40,356 nt of DNA from assembly GCA_964638895.1 (NCBI GenBank), contig CAZWYY010000038.1, positions 1 to 40,356 of the forward strand, in the 5' to 3' direction. Origin of the DNA: JAFGGG01 sp964638895 (GTDB taxonomy: Bacteria; Spirochaetota; Spirochaetia; SZUA-6; RPPD01). The first letter of the stretch is position 1, and each line of letters starts with the position of its first letter. The notes beneath the pieces are model-generated. The model saw only the letters and a program-made list of their open reading frames with translations, was not told the DNA's origin and ran no database searches. The position numbers were made by a program, and so were the translations under genes. This document shows, piece by piece, positions 32,604-40,149 of the stretch.

Positions 32604-35102
32604 TCACCCCCGCTTTTTCTGTTTGCCGCCGGATTTCCCAAGCTGCTCCCGTGCTTCCGCCAGCGCGGTCTCCAGTTCCTTCAGCCTGCTTATATCGCTG
32701 AAAGTGATCACCACTCCGTCAATCACGTTATCCAGGGTTCGGTAGGGAATAATACGCATCAGGAACCATCTGTGATCCACAGCCTCAATCTCGATCTCCC
32801 TGAAAATCAGGGTCGCCAGCACCTGGTTCACGTCCTCTCTCATGCGGTCGTACTTGAACCTGGAAACGATGTGATCGATCGGCCTGCCCACGTCGCTGGG
32901 AATAAGATTGGTAATCTTGGTCGCCTCCGGCGTAAACCGCTTGACATTCAGGTTGTTGTCCAGGAAAATTGTAGCCAGCTCGGTGGAGTTAAGCAGATTT
33001 TTCATATCATTATTTGTCTGGGTCAACTCATCAACCTTGTTTTGCAGCTCGGCGTTCACCGTCACCATCTCCTCATTCAGGGACTGCAGCTCCTCGTTGG
33101 CGGACTTTAACTCCTCTTGGGAGGTTTCCATCTCTTCGATCGTGGTATGTAAATATTCTTTGGTATAGTGAAGCTCTTGTTCCAGTTCGGCCACCCCGGA
33201 TTTATGCTTGGATGGGGCGGTGTTTATACGACCGGGCTTGTTCTCCTGTTTGTCCTCCTGAATACCCTCAAACGCGATCATGATTATGCCTTCCATGTCC
33301 GCGGGTTTGGTGAAGGGTTTTACAATCATGTTGACTCGCTCGAATCCACCGTTTGTTTCAACCTTTAGGTTGTGTATGGTCACGTCCGTTTTTTTTACGA
33401 CCGCCTTACGTACCGCGCTCGTAAGATCAAAGCGAATCTCCTCCCTGGCCATGGCGAAGATATTCATATTCGCCCTGCCGCTTGCGGGTTCCAGGTATTT
33501 GCCCGTACGACCATGTATATACAGGATCTCACCATTATCATTGATAAACACCGCCGGGTGGCCGAATATTTCCAAAAGCTTCTCATTGACCAGGTCCGAG
33601 ATGTTCGCCGCGCCTCTTTTTCCGTCTTCCACGGGAGCGGGTTGTTTATCATGCATGGCGGAAAGCAGGGTTGAAGGAAACTCAATCATTTCCGGGCCCG
33701 TGTTCGCCTGTTTCGTGCGCGTGAATATTTTCCATTTGCCGTCCACCGTTACAAATAGGTTGTTCAGCGACCCGACGGTTTCGGCACTGCCCAGAAACAG
33801 CAGCCCCGACGGGTTGAGCGCGTAGTGAAACAGGGGCAGCAATTTTTTTTGCAGCTCCGAAGTAAGGTAGATCAACAGGTTGCGGCAAAGGATCAGGTCC
33901 AGTTTGGTGAAGGGCGGATCGGTTATAAGGTCCTGCGGCGCGAAAACTATCATCTCCCTTATGTCTTTTTTCACCCGGTACTGGTCGTCCTCCTTGGTAA
34001 AATATTTATGCATGCGCGGCGCGGCCACGTCGGCCGAGATATTGGCCGGGTAAATTCCTGCGCGCGCTTTTTCCACCGAATCCTTGTCTATATCAGTGGC
34101 GAATATCTGGAACCTGTAATCGGAACTCAGTTTCGCGGCCTCAAGATACTCCCGTAAAATGATTGCCAGGGAATAGGCTTCCTCCCCCGTAGAACAGCCA
34201 ATCACCCAGGCCCGCATGGTGCTTCCCTTGGGCCTGTTCTTAAGGAGCAGAGGAAGACCTTTTTCCTTCAAAGCCTCAAACCCCTCGGGATCACGAAAAA
34301 AATTTGTTACCCCGATAAGCAGTTCCTTGAATAAAAGCTCCAACTCCTGGGGGTTTATCTGCAGGTAGCGCAGGTATTTGGCCACCGTGTTCAGTTGGTG
34401 CAGGTTCATACGCCGTTCAATGCGCCGGTACACGGTATTTTTCTTATAGAAAGAAAAATCATGCCCGGTCTGATTGCGTAAAAGCAGGAATATCTTCCGC
34501 AGGGTGTTGTGGGTGTGCCTGCTGATACCGGACATCTCCCGGGGAACCTTTGTAAAATAGCGCGCATAATTGATCAGCTTGCCCGGCAGCTCCCCGGCCG
34601 CGGCCACGTAATCGACCAGACCGGTATCCAGCGCGCTTCTGGGCATACCGTCATACTTGGCCGACTCAAGGCTCTGCACCATGACCATACCCAGCCTGGC
34701 CTTGATTTCCTTGATGCCCAGAGTGCCGTCCGTGCCCATGCCTGAAAGAATGACGGCGATGGCCCGCTCCTCCCGGTCCTGGGCCAGGCTCCTGAAAAAG
34801 AAATCGATGGGCATGCGGATACCCTTGACGGTCACGGGGGTCAGCAGGTGCAGCTTGCCGTGCATCAGGGACATGTCCTTGTTCGGCGGGATTACGTAGA
34901 TGCGGTTGGGCCGCACCGGCATGGCGTCTTTGGCCTGGCAGACCTTCATGGAAGTGATACGCTGCAGGATCTCGGGCATGATGTCCTTGTGACGGGGGTC
35001 AAGATGCTGAACGATGACAAAGGCCATACCCGTATCGGGGGCCAGGCTGGAAAAAAACTGCTCAAGCACTTCTATGGAACCGGCCGATCCGCCGATGCCC
35101 AC
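32604..35102 (-). CDS. CheB-CheR-PAS fusion protein
   Basis: An 832-residue protein. Residues 1-180 are a CheB methylesterase with the catalytic set intact (GSAGS, VQHL and GMGTDG) but no receiver domain. About 200-460 is a CheR methyltransferase (CSTGEEAYSLAI, RNLLIYL). About 520-620 is a PAS-like region, followed by a long coiled coil (TSQEELKSANEELQSLNEEM) and a second PAS (about 715-815). The GTG at 35102 is the first standard start. However, the codons before it read FYIV, the normal first CheB strand, and a strong GAAGGAGG lies at 35191-35198, so the true start may be an unusual codon near 35186. It pairs with the kinase downstream. Confidence 0.9.
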   Translation of the reverse strand: MGIGGSAGSIEVLEQFFSSLAPDTGMAFVIVQHLDPRHKDIMPEILQRITSMKVCQAKDAMPVRPNRIYVIPPNKDMSLMHGKLHLLTPVTVKGIRMPIDFFFRSLAQDREERAIAVILSGMGTDGTLGIKEIKARLGMVMVQSLESAKYDGMPRSALDTGLVDYVAAAGELPGKLINYARYFTKVPREMSGISRHTHNTLRKIFLLLRNQTGHDFSFYKKNTVYRRIERRMNLHQLNTVAKYLRYLQINPQELELLFKELLIGVTNFFRDPEGFEALKEKGLPLLLKNRPKGSTMRAWVIGCSTGEEAYSLAIILREYLEAAKLSSDYRFQIFATDIDKDSVEKARAGIYPANISADVAAPRMHKYFTKEDDQYRVKKDIREMIVFAPQDLITDPPFTKLDLILCRNLLIYLTSELQKKLLPLFHYALNPSGLLFLGSAETVGSLNNLFVTVDGKWKIFTRTKQANTGPEMIEFPSTLLSAMHDKQPAPVEDGKRGAANISDLVNEKLLEIFGHPAVFINDNGEILYIHGRTGKYLEPASGRANMNIFAMAREEIRFDLTSAVRKAVVKKTDVTIHNLKVETNGGFERVNMIVKPFTKPADMEGIIMIAFEGIQEDKQENKPGRINTAPSKHKSGVAELEQELHYTKEYLHTTIEEMETSQEELKSANEELQSLNEEMVTVNAELQNKVDELTQTNNDMKNLLNSTELATIFLDNNLNVKRFTPEATKITNLIPSDVGRPIDHIVSRFKYDRMREDVNQVLATLIFREIEIEAVDHRWFLMRIIPYRTLDNVIDGVVITFSDISRLKELETALAEAREQLGKSGGKQKKRG

Positions 35103-35369
35103 AATATAAAAATCGTTTTTCTTGGCGCGGACGGCGGAAGCCTTTTTACTATCATTACTTTTTTTTGAAATATTACCGGATTCCGTAATTCCTCCTTCGT
35201 TTGAAGGTAGTAAACTTCAAAAAAAACCAAGACTACAATGATAGCCGGTATTTCCGGTTATAGCAAGCGGTTTTCACATAAAACGCGATGAAAAGCCGAA
35301 TGACACGGCACCGAACCCACGCGCCGCGGTATTTACGGAAAATGGTCAGAGAATAGGCGAAAAAACAGT

Positions 35370-35399
35370 TTGAATCAGCAGCAGCCGCTCGGTTAAAAT
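35370..35399 (+). promoter_or_regulatory. Promoter of the OsmC-family gene
   Basis: -35 TTGAAT (35370-35375), 18-bp spacer, -10 TAAAAT (35394-35399). The short leader carries AAGGAG before the ATG at 35420. Confidence 0.55.
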
Positions 35400-35419
35400 A
35401 TAAACAAGGAGATGCTTTT

Positions 35420-35848
35420 ATGCCCGTACGAAAAGGAAGAGCCGTTTGGCAGGGCGGCTTTAAAGAAGGTAAGGGATACATGGAAACCGGCGAGGGAGCG
35501 ATCCGGGGGGATTACAGCGTGGCCTCCCGCTTTGAAAACGCCCTGGGCACAAACCCCGAGGAGCTGATCGCGGCCGCGCACGCCGGCTGTTTTTCCATGG
35601 CCCTGGCCCTGCTTCTGGGCAATGCCGGCTTTACCCCCACAAAGATCGAAACCCAGGCCGAGGTCTCTATTGAGCCGGAAGACGGAGGGTTCGCCATCAA
35701 GGTGATCACCCTGACAGTAGAGGCCGAGGTACCCGGCCTAAACAAGGACAAGTTCAAAGAAATCGCCCGGCAGGCCAAGGAGGGCTGCCCGGTGTCAAAG
35801 GCCCTGGCGTCCGTGCCGCAGCTTAATCTCGAGACGATTCTGCTGTAG
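35420..35848 (+). CDS. OsmC/Ohr-family peroxiredoxin
   Basis: A 142-residue protein with the family's two reactive cysteines, C57 in AAAHAGCFSMAL and C123 in EGCPVSKAL. OsmC-type proteins reduce organic hydroperoxides in the cytoplasm using dithiol cofactors. The sequence around residues 25-60 (GDYSVASRFENALGTNPEELIAA cut by standard gaps) fits OsmC better than Ohr. ATG 35420 follows AAGGAG. It diverges from the CheB-CheR gene and is alone in its unit. Confidence 0.92.
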   Translation: MPVRKGRAVWQGGFKEGKGYMETGEGAIRGDYSVASRFENALGTNPEELIAAAHAGCFSMALALLLGNAGFTPTKIETQAEVSIEPEDGGFAIKVITLTVEAEVPGLNKDKFKEIARQAKEGCPVSKALASVPQLNLETILL

Positions 35849-35903
35849 GGGTGAGGCAAGGCCGTTTTATGGCCGCAAAATGCCGCAGGCGGCCCCAAAG
35901 CCT

Positions 35904-36245
35904 TTAATTCAATTCAAGGACCAGTTTCAGGCCGCTTTCGATATTTTTTATTACTACGGGCCGCAAATTTCTCACCATATCCGTAAGACAGTCTTTATGC
36001 AAAGTCACAATCTGTGAAATATTGACAACCGAGTCTTTAGGCAGACCGGATTCCTTTTTAGAGAGAAAGATATTTCCCGGCGCGTCGGCCAGCCCAACGT
36101 TTGAGGTTATGACGGCGCAAATTACCGTATGTATCCTGCTTCTATTAAAATAATCGGCCTGAAGTATCAAAACGGGCCGCCGGAAACCAGGGGATGATCC
36201 TTCAGGCATTCCGAGATTCGCCCACCAGATCTCACCACGATTCAA
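35904..36245 (-). CDS. MazF/PemK-type toxin
   Basis: A 113-residue protein starting NRGEIWWANLG, with RRPVLILQADYFNRS and VNISQIVTLHKD, the pattern of MazF/PemK endoribonucleases that cut mRNA. It starts at TTG 36245, overlapping the end of the antitoxin gene by 14 bases; no ATG gives the conserved N-terminus. A weak start and the overlap keep toxin output below antitoxin output. Together with the gene upstream it forms a type II toxin-antitoxin pair. Confidence 0.9.
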   Translation of the reverse strand: MNRGEIWWANLGMPEGSSPGFRRPVLILQADYFNRSRIHTVICAVITSNVGLADAPGNIFLSKKESGLPKDSVVNISQIVTLHKDCLTDMVRNLRPVVIKNIESGLKLVLELN

Positions 36246-36480
36246 TATCGTCTCCGCCTGACAACACCTTTTCCTGTTGCGCGATCAAGGCCTTGTCCAT
36301 CTCCGAAGATTCCCGTGAATAGATCTCATTCAACCTTTGCGTGACCGAATCGCTTCTGTGATGATCGATAAATTCCTCAAGAGCCTGTGCGAACAAACGG
36401 CTGCGGGGGATGCCAAGCCTGGCGGCGGTTTTTTCAGCCTGTTTAAATAATTCTTCAGGGAGGGACACTGCTGTTTTCAT
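36232..36480 (-). CDS. MazE-type ribbon-helix-helix antitoxin
   Basis: An 82-residue protein. Residues 1-45 (MKTAVSLPEELFKQAEKTA, then RSRLFAQALEEF) form a ribbon-helix-helix DNA-binding domain; the acidic, flexible tail (SRESSEMDKALIAQQ) would wrap the toxin. I start at ATG 36480, which gives the usual RHH strand. It sits six bases after a TATACT box, so the message is predicted leaderless, and an 18-bp inverted repeat over the promoter is the likely autoregulatory operator. Confidence 0.88.
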   Translation of the reverse strand: MKTAVSLPEELFKQAEKTAARLGIPRSRLFAQALEEFIDHHRSDSVTQRLNEIYSRESSEMDKALIAQQEKVLSGGDDIESW

Positions 36481-36486
36481 ATCATA

Positions 36487-36515
36487 AGTATAACTAATGT
36501 TATACCAATTGTCAA
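36487..36515 (-). promoter_or_regulatory. Promoter of the toxin-antitoxin pair
   Basis: On the minus strand, -35 TTGACA (36515-36510), 17-bp spacer, -10 TATACT (36492-36487). The antitoxin ATG follows six bases later, so the start codon itself is the expected transcription start. Confidence 0.8.
36488..36505. promoter_or_regulatory. Antitoxin operator
   Basis: GTATAAC, four bases (TAAT), GTTATAC: a perfect inverted repeat with 7-bp arms. It overlaps the -10 box and most of the spacer, the usual place for the self-regulating site of an RHH antitoxin. Confidence 0.75.
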
Positions 36516-36582
36516 TGTATAGCTCCTGGAACAATGGGCCGTCCGGGCCGCGTAGTATCGGTGACCCGTACGTTGTCGCCCG

Positions 36583-37125
36583 CTACCTGTATTTCTCCCG
36601 CAGCGATGCGTATAATTTGTTATATTTCTCGTGAATCATCTTACGGTCGAACTCCCAAAAATCGCTCAGCATGACGTCCAACTCGGCTTCTGAGAAATAT
36701 TTTTCCGATTCGGGGAAAAATATATCGTCCTCTTTCTTGATATGCTTGGGGTAAAAGTCAATCAAAAACGAGATGGTCTCCACCACCGTATCCAGGCTCG
36801 TCGCGTCGCCACCAATAAAGCGGTCCTTGCCCTCAACCAGCCTGCCCACAACCTTGCGGGCATTGATATGCTCGTTTATAAGATCGTTCATCATAAATCT
36901 GTCCCGGCTGTTCAGGTTCTTATTTTCCAGGGCCTTGAACAGGATGTCCTCCTCCTTGCCGTGGTGGGTCCGGTCCGCGTAGCTCCTGATAAAATCCACA
37001 AACGTGTCGATGATAAGCGCGTCGACCCTGTTGTATTTTGTGATGAGATCAAGCTCCCTGCCGGCCAGGACAAGCATCTTCTCTATCAGCCTGTGCTCGA
37101 TCATTAATGGTCCCCGTGGTTTCAT
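36583..37125 (-). CDS. Hemerythrin-like (HHE) protein
   Basis: A 180-residue four-helix protein with likely di-iron ligands H11, H54 with E58 (HHGKEE), H86 (NEHINAR) and H128 with E132 and D133 (HIKKEDD). The HHE family binds oxygen, NO or stress-derived species in the cytoplasm. In the third motif an arginine region replaces the second histidine of classic hemerythrin, which is common in bacterial HHE proteins. ATG 37125 follows AAAGGAGG. It stands alone in its orientation group and suits an oxygen-sensitive anaerobe. Confidence 0.88.
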   Translation of the reverse strand: MKPRGPLMIEHRLIEKMLVLAGRELDLITKYNRVDALIIDTFVDFIRSYADRTHHGKEEDILFKALENKNLNSRDRFMMNDLINEHINARKVVGRLVEGKDRFIGGDATSLDTVVETISFLIDFYPKHIKKEDDIFFPESEKYFSEAELDVMLSDFWEFDRKMIHEKYNKLYASLREKYR

Positions 37126-37199
37126 ATAAGCCTCCTTTCAAATCCGCGGCGCCGAACACCTGCGTGCAAGTCTGCGACGCCGCGGCCCGGCATATTGCC

Positions 37200-38432
37200 T
37201 TAAAACCTTAGGTCCAGCGCGCTCATGCGCCTTTGCAACTCGCGCACCGTCTGGGTCTCCTGCTGTTCCGAGTCCGCCTCAAAGGTCACGGAAAAACGTA
37301 CGTACGCCCCCGCCTCGTCCCATGGTACCGTAGAGATAAGGCAGTTTCGGATCAGATAATCGGAAAACTCCGCCGCTGAGTGAAACTCGGTGCCGTCACC
37401 CGCGGCCCGCGGGGCCTTCACGTAGCAGTAAAAAGATCCCCGGGGGTTGCGGGCGTTAAACCCCAGCTTATTCAGCGCGTCCACCAGCAGGTCGAACCTG
37501 CGCGAATACTTTTTAACCGTAACAGCGGTTATCTCCCCGTGTTCCAGGGCCGTGATCGCCGCCTTTTGGATGGCCCTGAACTGGCCGGAGTCCGTGTTGT
37601 CCTTTACGTCAGCGTAAGCCCGCACGGCCTTTGAATTACCGCATACAAAACCGATCCGCCAACCGGTCATATTGAAGGTCTTGGACAGCGAATGCACCTC
37701 CACCCCCACGTCCATGGCGCCGTCTACGGAAAGAAAACTTAACGGTGTATAACCGTCATAGGTCAAGGCCGCGTAGGCCGCGTCATGGATTACGACAATG
37801 CCGTTTTTCCGCGCAAACGCCACAACTCGTTTAAAAAATTCCCGTGAGGCAACCGCGCCCGTGGGATTGTTGGGGTAGTTCATGTACATTGCCTTGGCCT
37901 TTTTCAACACGTCCGTGGGAACCGCGTCCAGGTCGGGCAGAAAGCCGTTGGATTCCAGCAGGGGCAGATTATACACGCCGCCGCCCAGGTATTTGGTATA
38001 GGTAGCCGATACCGGGTAGCCGGGGACGGTGGTCAAAAGCACATCGCCGGGGTTGATAAAACAGATAGGCAGCAGGGCCAAGGCGGGTTTTGAGCCAATG
38101 GCGTGCACGATCTGCCGCTCCGGATCAAGGCCGCCCACACCAAACACACGCCGCAGGAACCCGGCCGCCGCCTGTTGAAACTCAGGAATGCCGTTGTCCG
38201 CATACCGGCGGTTTTCGGGCCTGCCCGCCTCCGCGGCCAGGGACGCCACCACCAGGGGATCGGCCGGCCAATCGGGCTCGCCCACGCCCATATCGATCAG
38301 TGGTATGTCGGGGTGCTCACGCCGGGCCGCTGATTTGGCCCGCTTGATCAGCTCAAACTTATAAATTTCTGTGGCCTTACCGAAGTTTCTTCCCCCCAGC
38401 CGCTCGGCTATCTTGTCGTCAAAAAAATTCAT
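37200..38432 (-). CDS. dapL: LL-diaminopimelate aminotransferase
   Basis: A 410-residue fold-type I PLP enzyme of the length and style of DapL. It would convert tetrahydrodipicolinate to LL-diaminopimelate in one step, for lysine and cell-wall synthesis. It has IPLIDMGVGEPDWPAD, NYPNNPTGAVA, the YAALTYDG segment and the PLP lysine in SLSKTFNMTGWR. ATG 38432 follows GGAGAA. Related aminotransferases share many of these motifs, so another substrate is possible, but full length and the N-terminal RLGGRNFGKATEIYKFE support DapL. Confidence 0.88.
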   Translation of the reverse strand: MNFFDDKIAERLGGRNFGKATEIYKFELIKRAKSAARREHPDIPLIDMGVGEPDWPADPLVVASLAAEAGRPENRRYADNGIPEFQQAAAGFLRRVFGVGGLDPERQIVHAIGSKPALALLPICFINPGDVLLTTVPGYPVSATYTKYLGGGVYNLPLLESNGFLPDLDAVPTDVLKKAKAMYMNYPNNPTGAVASREFFKRVVAFARKNGIVVIHDAAYAALTYDGYTPLSFLSVDGAMDVGVEVHSLSKTFNMTGWRIGFVCGNSKAVRAYADVKDNTDSGQFRAIQKAAITALEHGEITAVTVKKYSRRFDLLVDALNKLGFNARNPRGSFYCYVKAPRAAGDGTEFHSAAEFSDYLIRNCLISTVPWDEAGAYVRFSVTFEADSEQQETQTVRELQRRMSALDLRF

Positions 38433-38472
38433 TCATTTCTCCGTTTACCGCCGCCGCGCCTCTATAAAATCC

Positions 38473-38895
38473 CTAAAAGCGGGCCTCGAACAATATGGGC
38501 TGGAACAACTCAACGGGATTCTCCGAGGGATCGTCCACGATGATTTGTTTACCGCCCACGCCGGTCACAATCTCATTGCGAAAATGCGCCCTCGCCCCGC
38601 GCAGACTTTCCGCCACGGCCGCGATTTCCTTGACCTCCACCGCGAACCTGTTCCAACCTCCCGGCTCCTGCCTTGTTCCCTCAGGCATGTTCTGCCCGCC
38701 CCCGGCCCCCGGGTTGGGCGCGCTCAAGACCAGCCGCAGGTTGCCGCGGGACAGCATGGCGAACGGAGGGGCGGGATGCATCTCCAGCGTGAAGCCCAAC
38801 TGCTCCGTGTAAAAGGCGACAGCCGCATCAATATCATTTACAACATAACCAAGTTGAAATTCGAAGTCAAGCCGCTTTAAGACAACATCCGTCAA
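38473..38895 (-). CDS. VOC (glyoxalase/bleomycin-resistance) family protein
   Basis: A 140-residue protein with two beta-alpha-beta-beta-beta modules: the first around LGYVVNDIDAAVAFYTEQLGF and the second around NRFAVEVKEIAAVAESL, ending in DDPSENPVELFQP. The family includes isomerases, dioxygenases and resistance proteins; the substrate is unknown. It appears to start at TTG 38895, whose bases overlap the stop of the upstream broken gene (TTGA), so it was probably translated by coupling and may now have reduced expression. Confidence 0.85.
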   Translation of the reverse strand: MTDVVLKRLDFEFQLGYVVNDIDAAVAFYTEQLGFTLEMHPAPPFAMLSRGNLRLVLSAPNPGAGGGQNMPEGTRQEPGGWNRFAVEVKEIAAVAESLRGARAHFRNEIVTGVGGKQIIVDDPSENPVELFQPILFEARF

Positions 38896-39787
38896 TCGGC
38901 CGTTTCCACAAGCATGACCTGCCTGCCTTTCAGGCAGGCATATACCAGAGTACCCTTCTCCGAAAACTCCATTCTGATATATTCATACCCGCCGTAAGAC
39001 GTACCGTTCACATTCACGTACTGCAGATCTTGCTTTGTGCTTATAAAGGCGAAGGCCGGGCCGCCTTTCATGGAGGGTGAAAAGCCGACGGCGAACACCG
39101 GGGACAAGGCGTCCCTAAAAGGACCGTAGGTTCTGCCTTTTATTTCCACGAAACATTTATTGCCTTTAAAGTAGGTCAGGCCGGCCCCGGAACCGTCCGG
39201 ATACAGGGACGGGGCGGAGGCCAGGGAATAACCGTCCGAAACTTCGCTGTTTATGTTATAAAAATACCTGCCGTCCTTCGCATAATAAAAGGCGAACCCG
39301 CTGCCGGTCTCACTGAATACGAGCGGGAACGCGGACTCAAACCTCCGTAGCCGGTTCCGTTAATGTTGACATAATACTTTCCACCCGCTTTATAAATAAA
39401 GCCCCAGGCCGACCCTTTGGCGTTAAAATGGGGGGCATCGACCTCGTCATAAGGTCCGCAGATACTTCCGTGCATATTGTAATACTTTTTTCCGTCTTGC
39501 CGGTACATGTACCCCATATTCGTGCTGTTCCCCATAAAAAACGGACTGCTCGTCTTTTCATACGGACCGGAAGCCTTGCCGTCGATCACCACGTACTCAT
39601 TCCCGTCCAGCCTGTACCAGAATCCGAAATGCGCGCCCTGCGGGTCAAACTCTGGTACCGTACACCCCTGGCACGGGCCGTATTCCTTCCCATTGATATT
39701 AAGCAGCTCTTTCCTTTCCCGGAAAAATTTGAAGGCGTATGAGCCGCCGTTAAAACTGAACCGGGGAAAGCCGGCCGCGAGGGACAC
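38892..39787 (-). pseudogene. Frameshifted and truncated repeat protein
   Basis: Two frames together encode about 300 residues of a tandem repeat of roughly 45-50 residues, recognisable by units such as KYYVNINGTGYGG, KYYNMHGSICGPYD and QYVNVNGTSYGGYE. The upstream frame (39787-39251) loses phase near 39342-39347, where GGAGG meets TTTGAG; the downstream frame continues the repeats from FESAFPLVFSETG to the stop at 38892. One missing base explains the shift. The 5' end is also gone: a stop lies just upstream and no signal peptide or good start is present. Function unknown; probably an envelope repeat protein before it broke. Confidence 0.7.
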
Positions 39788-40051
39788 ACCGGATCGGACG
39801 GCTCAACACTGCCGGCCCGCATCGCCCGGCACGGGAAATGGTCATATACAATCGGGGAAAACTGCGCGTACGGCTATGATACCGCGCAGAGTATAGTGGT
39901 CGGTCTGCTGCTTGACGCCGGCGTTCCGGACCGCGGGCACCGCAAAAACATCCTTAATCCCGCGTTCCGCTATGTGGGTATCGGCATCAGGCCGCATACG
40001 GAGTACGGAACCAACTGCGTTCAGGACTTCGCCGGGGGTGTTGATAAATAA
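39743..40051 (+). pseudogene. Truncated CAP/SCP-domain protein remnant
   Basis: An open frame with no start codon of its own encodes the last part of a CAP (cysteine-rich secretory/SCP) domain: EGHTGSDGSTLPARI, WSYTIGENCAYG, GVPDRGHRKNILNP and YGTNCVQDFAGG, ending at TAA 40049-40051. The histidine and GEN motifs are conserved. About the first half of the domain and the signal peptide are missing. The break lies near 39770-39780, next to the broken 5' end of the divergent repeat gene, so one deletion probably removed both 5' ends. Confidence 0.7.
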
Positions 40052-40079
40052 TACATCACCGCATGGAGTACATGAAGTA

Positions 40080-40107
40080 TTGTATTCTTTGGTATTTTAT
40101 ATATACT
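40080..40107 (+). promoter_or_regulatory. Promoter of the zinc-finger gene at 40150
   Basis: -35 TTGTAT (40080-40085), 16-bp spacer, -10 TATACT (40102-40107). The leader of about 36 bases contains AAAGGAG before the ATG. Confidence 0.55.
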
Positions 40108-40149
40108 TAATAGAGGAAAAATAAGTCCTGCCCAAAGGAGTGTGTAATC

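Noticed and set aside
35849..35903. GGCC and GCCGC repeats between the OsmC and toxin genes as a terminator
   Set aside because: The stems are short, the loops poor, and no clear T-run follows.
38917..38942. Hairpin GCCTGCCT-TTC-AGGCAGGC as a terminator
   Set aside because: It lies inside the coding end of the repeat protein and lacks a T-run on either strand.
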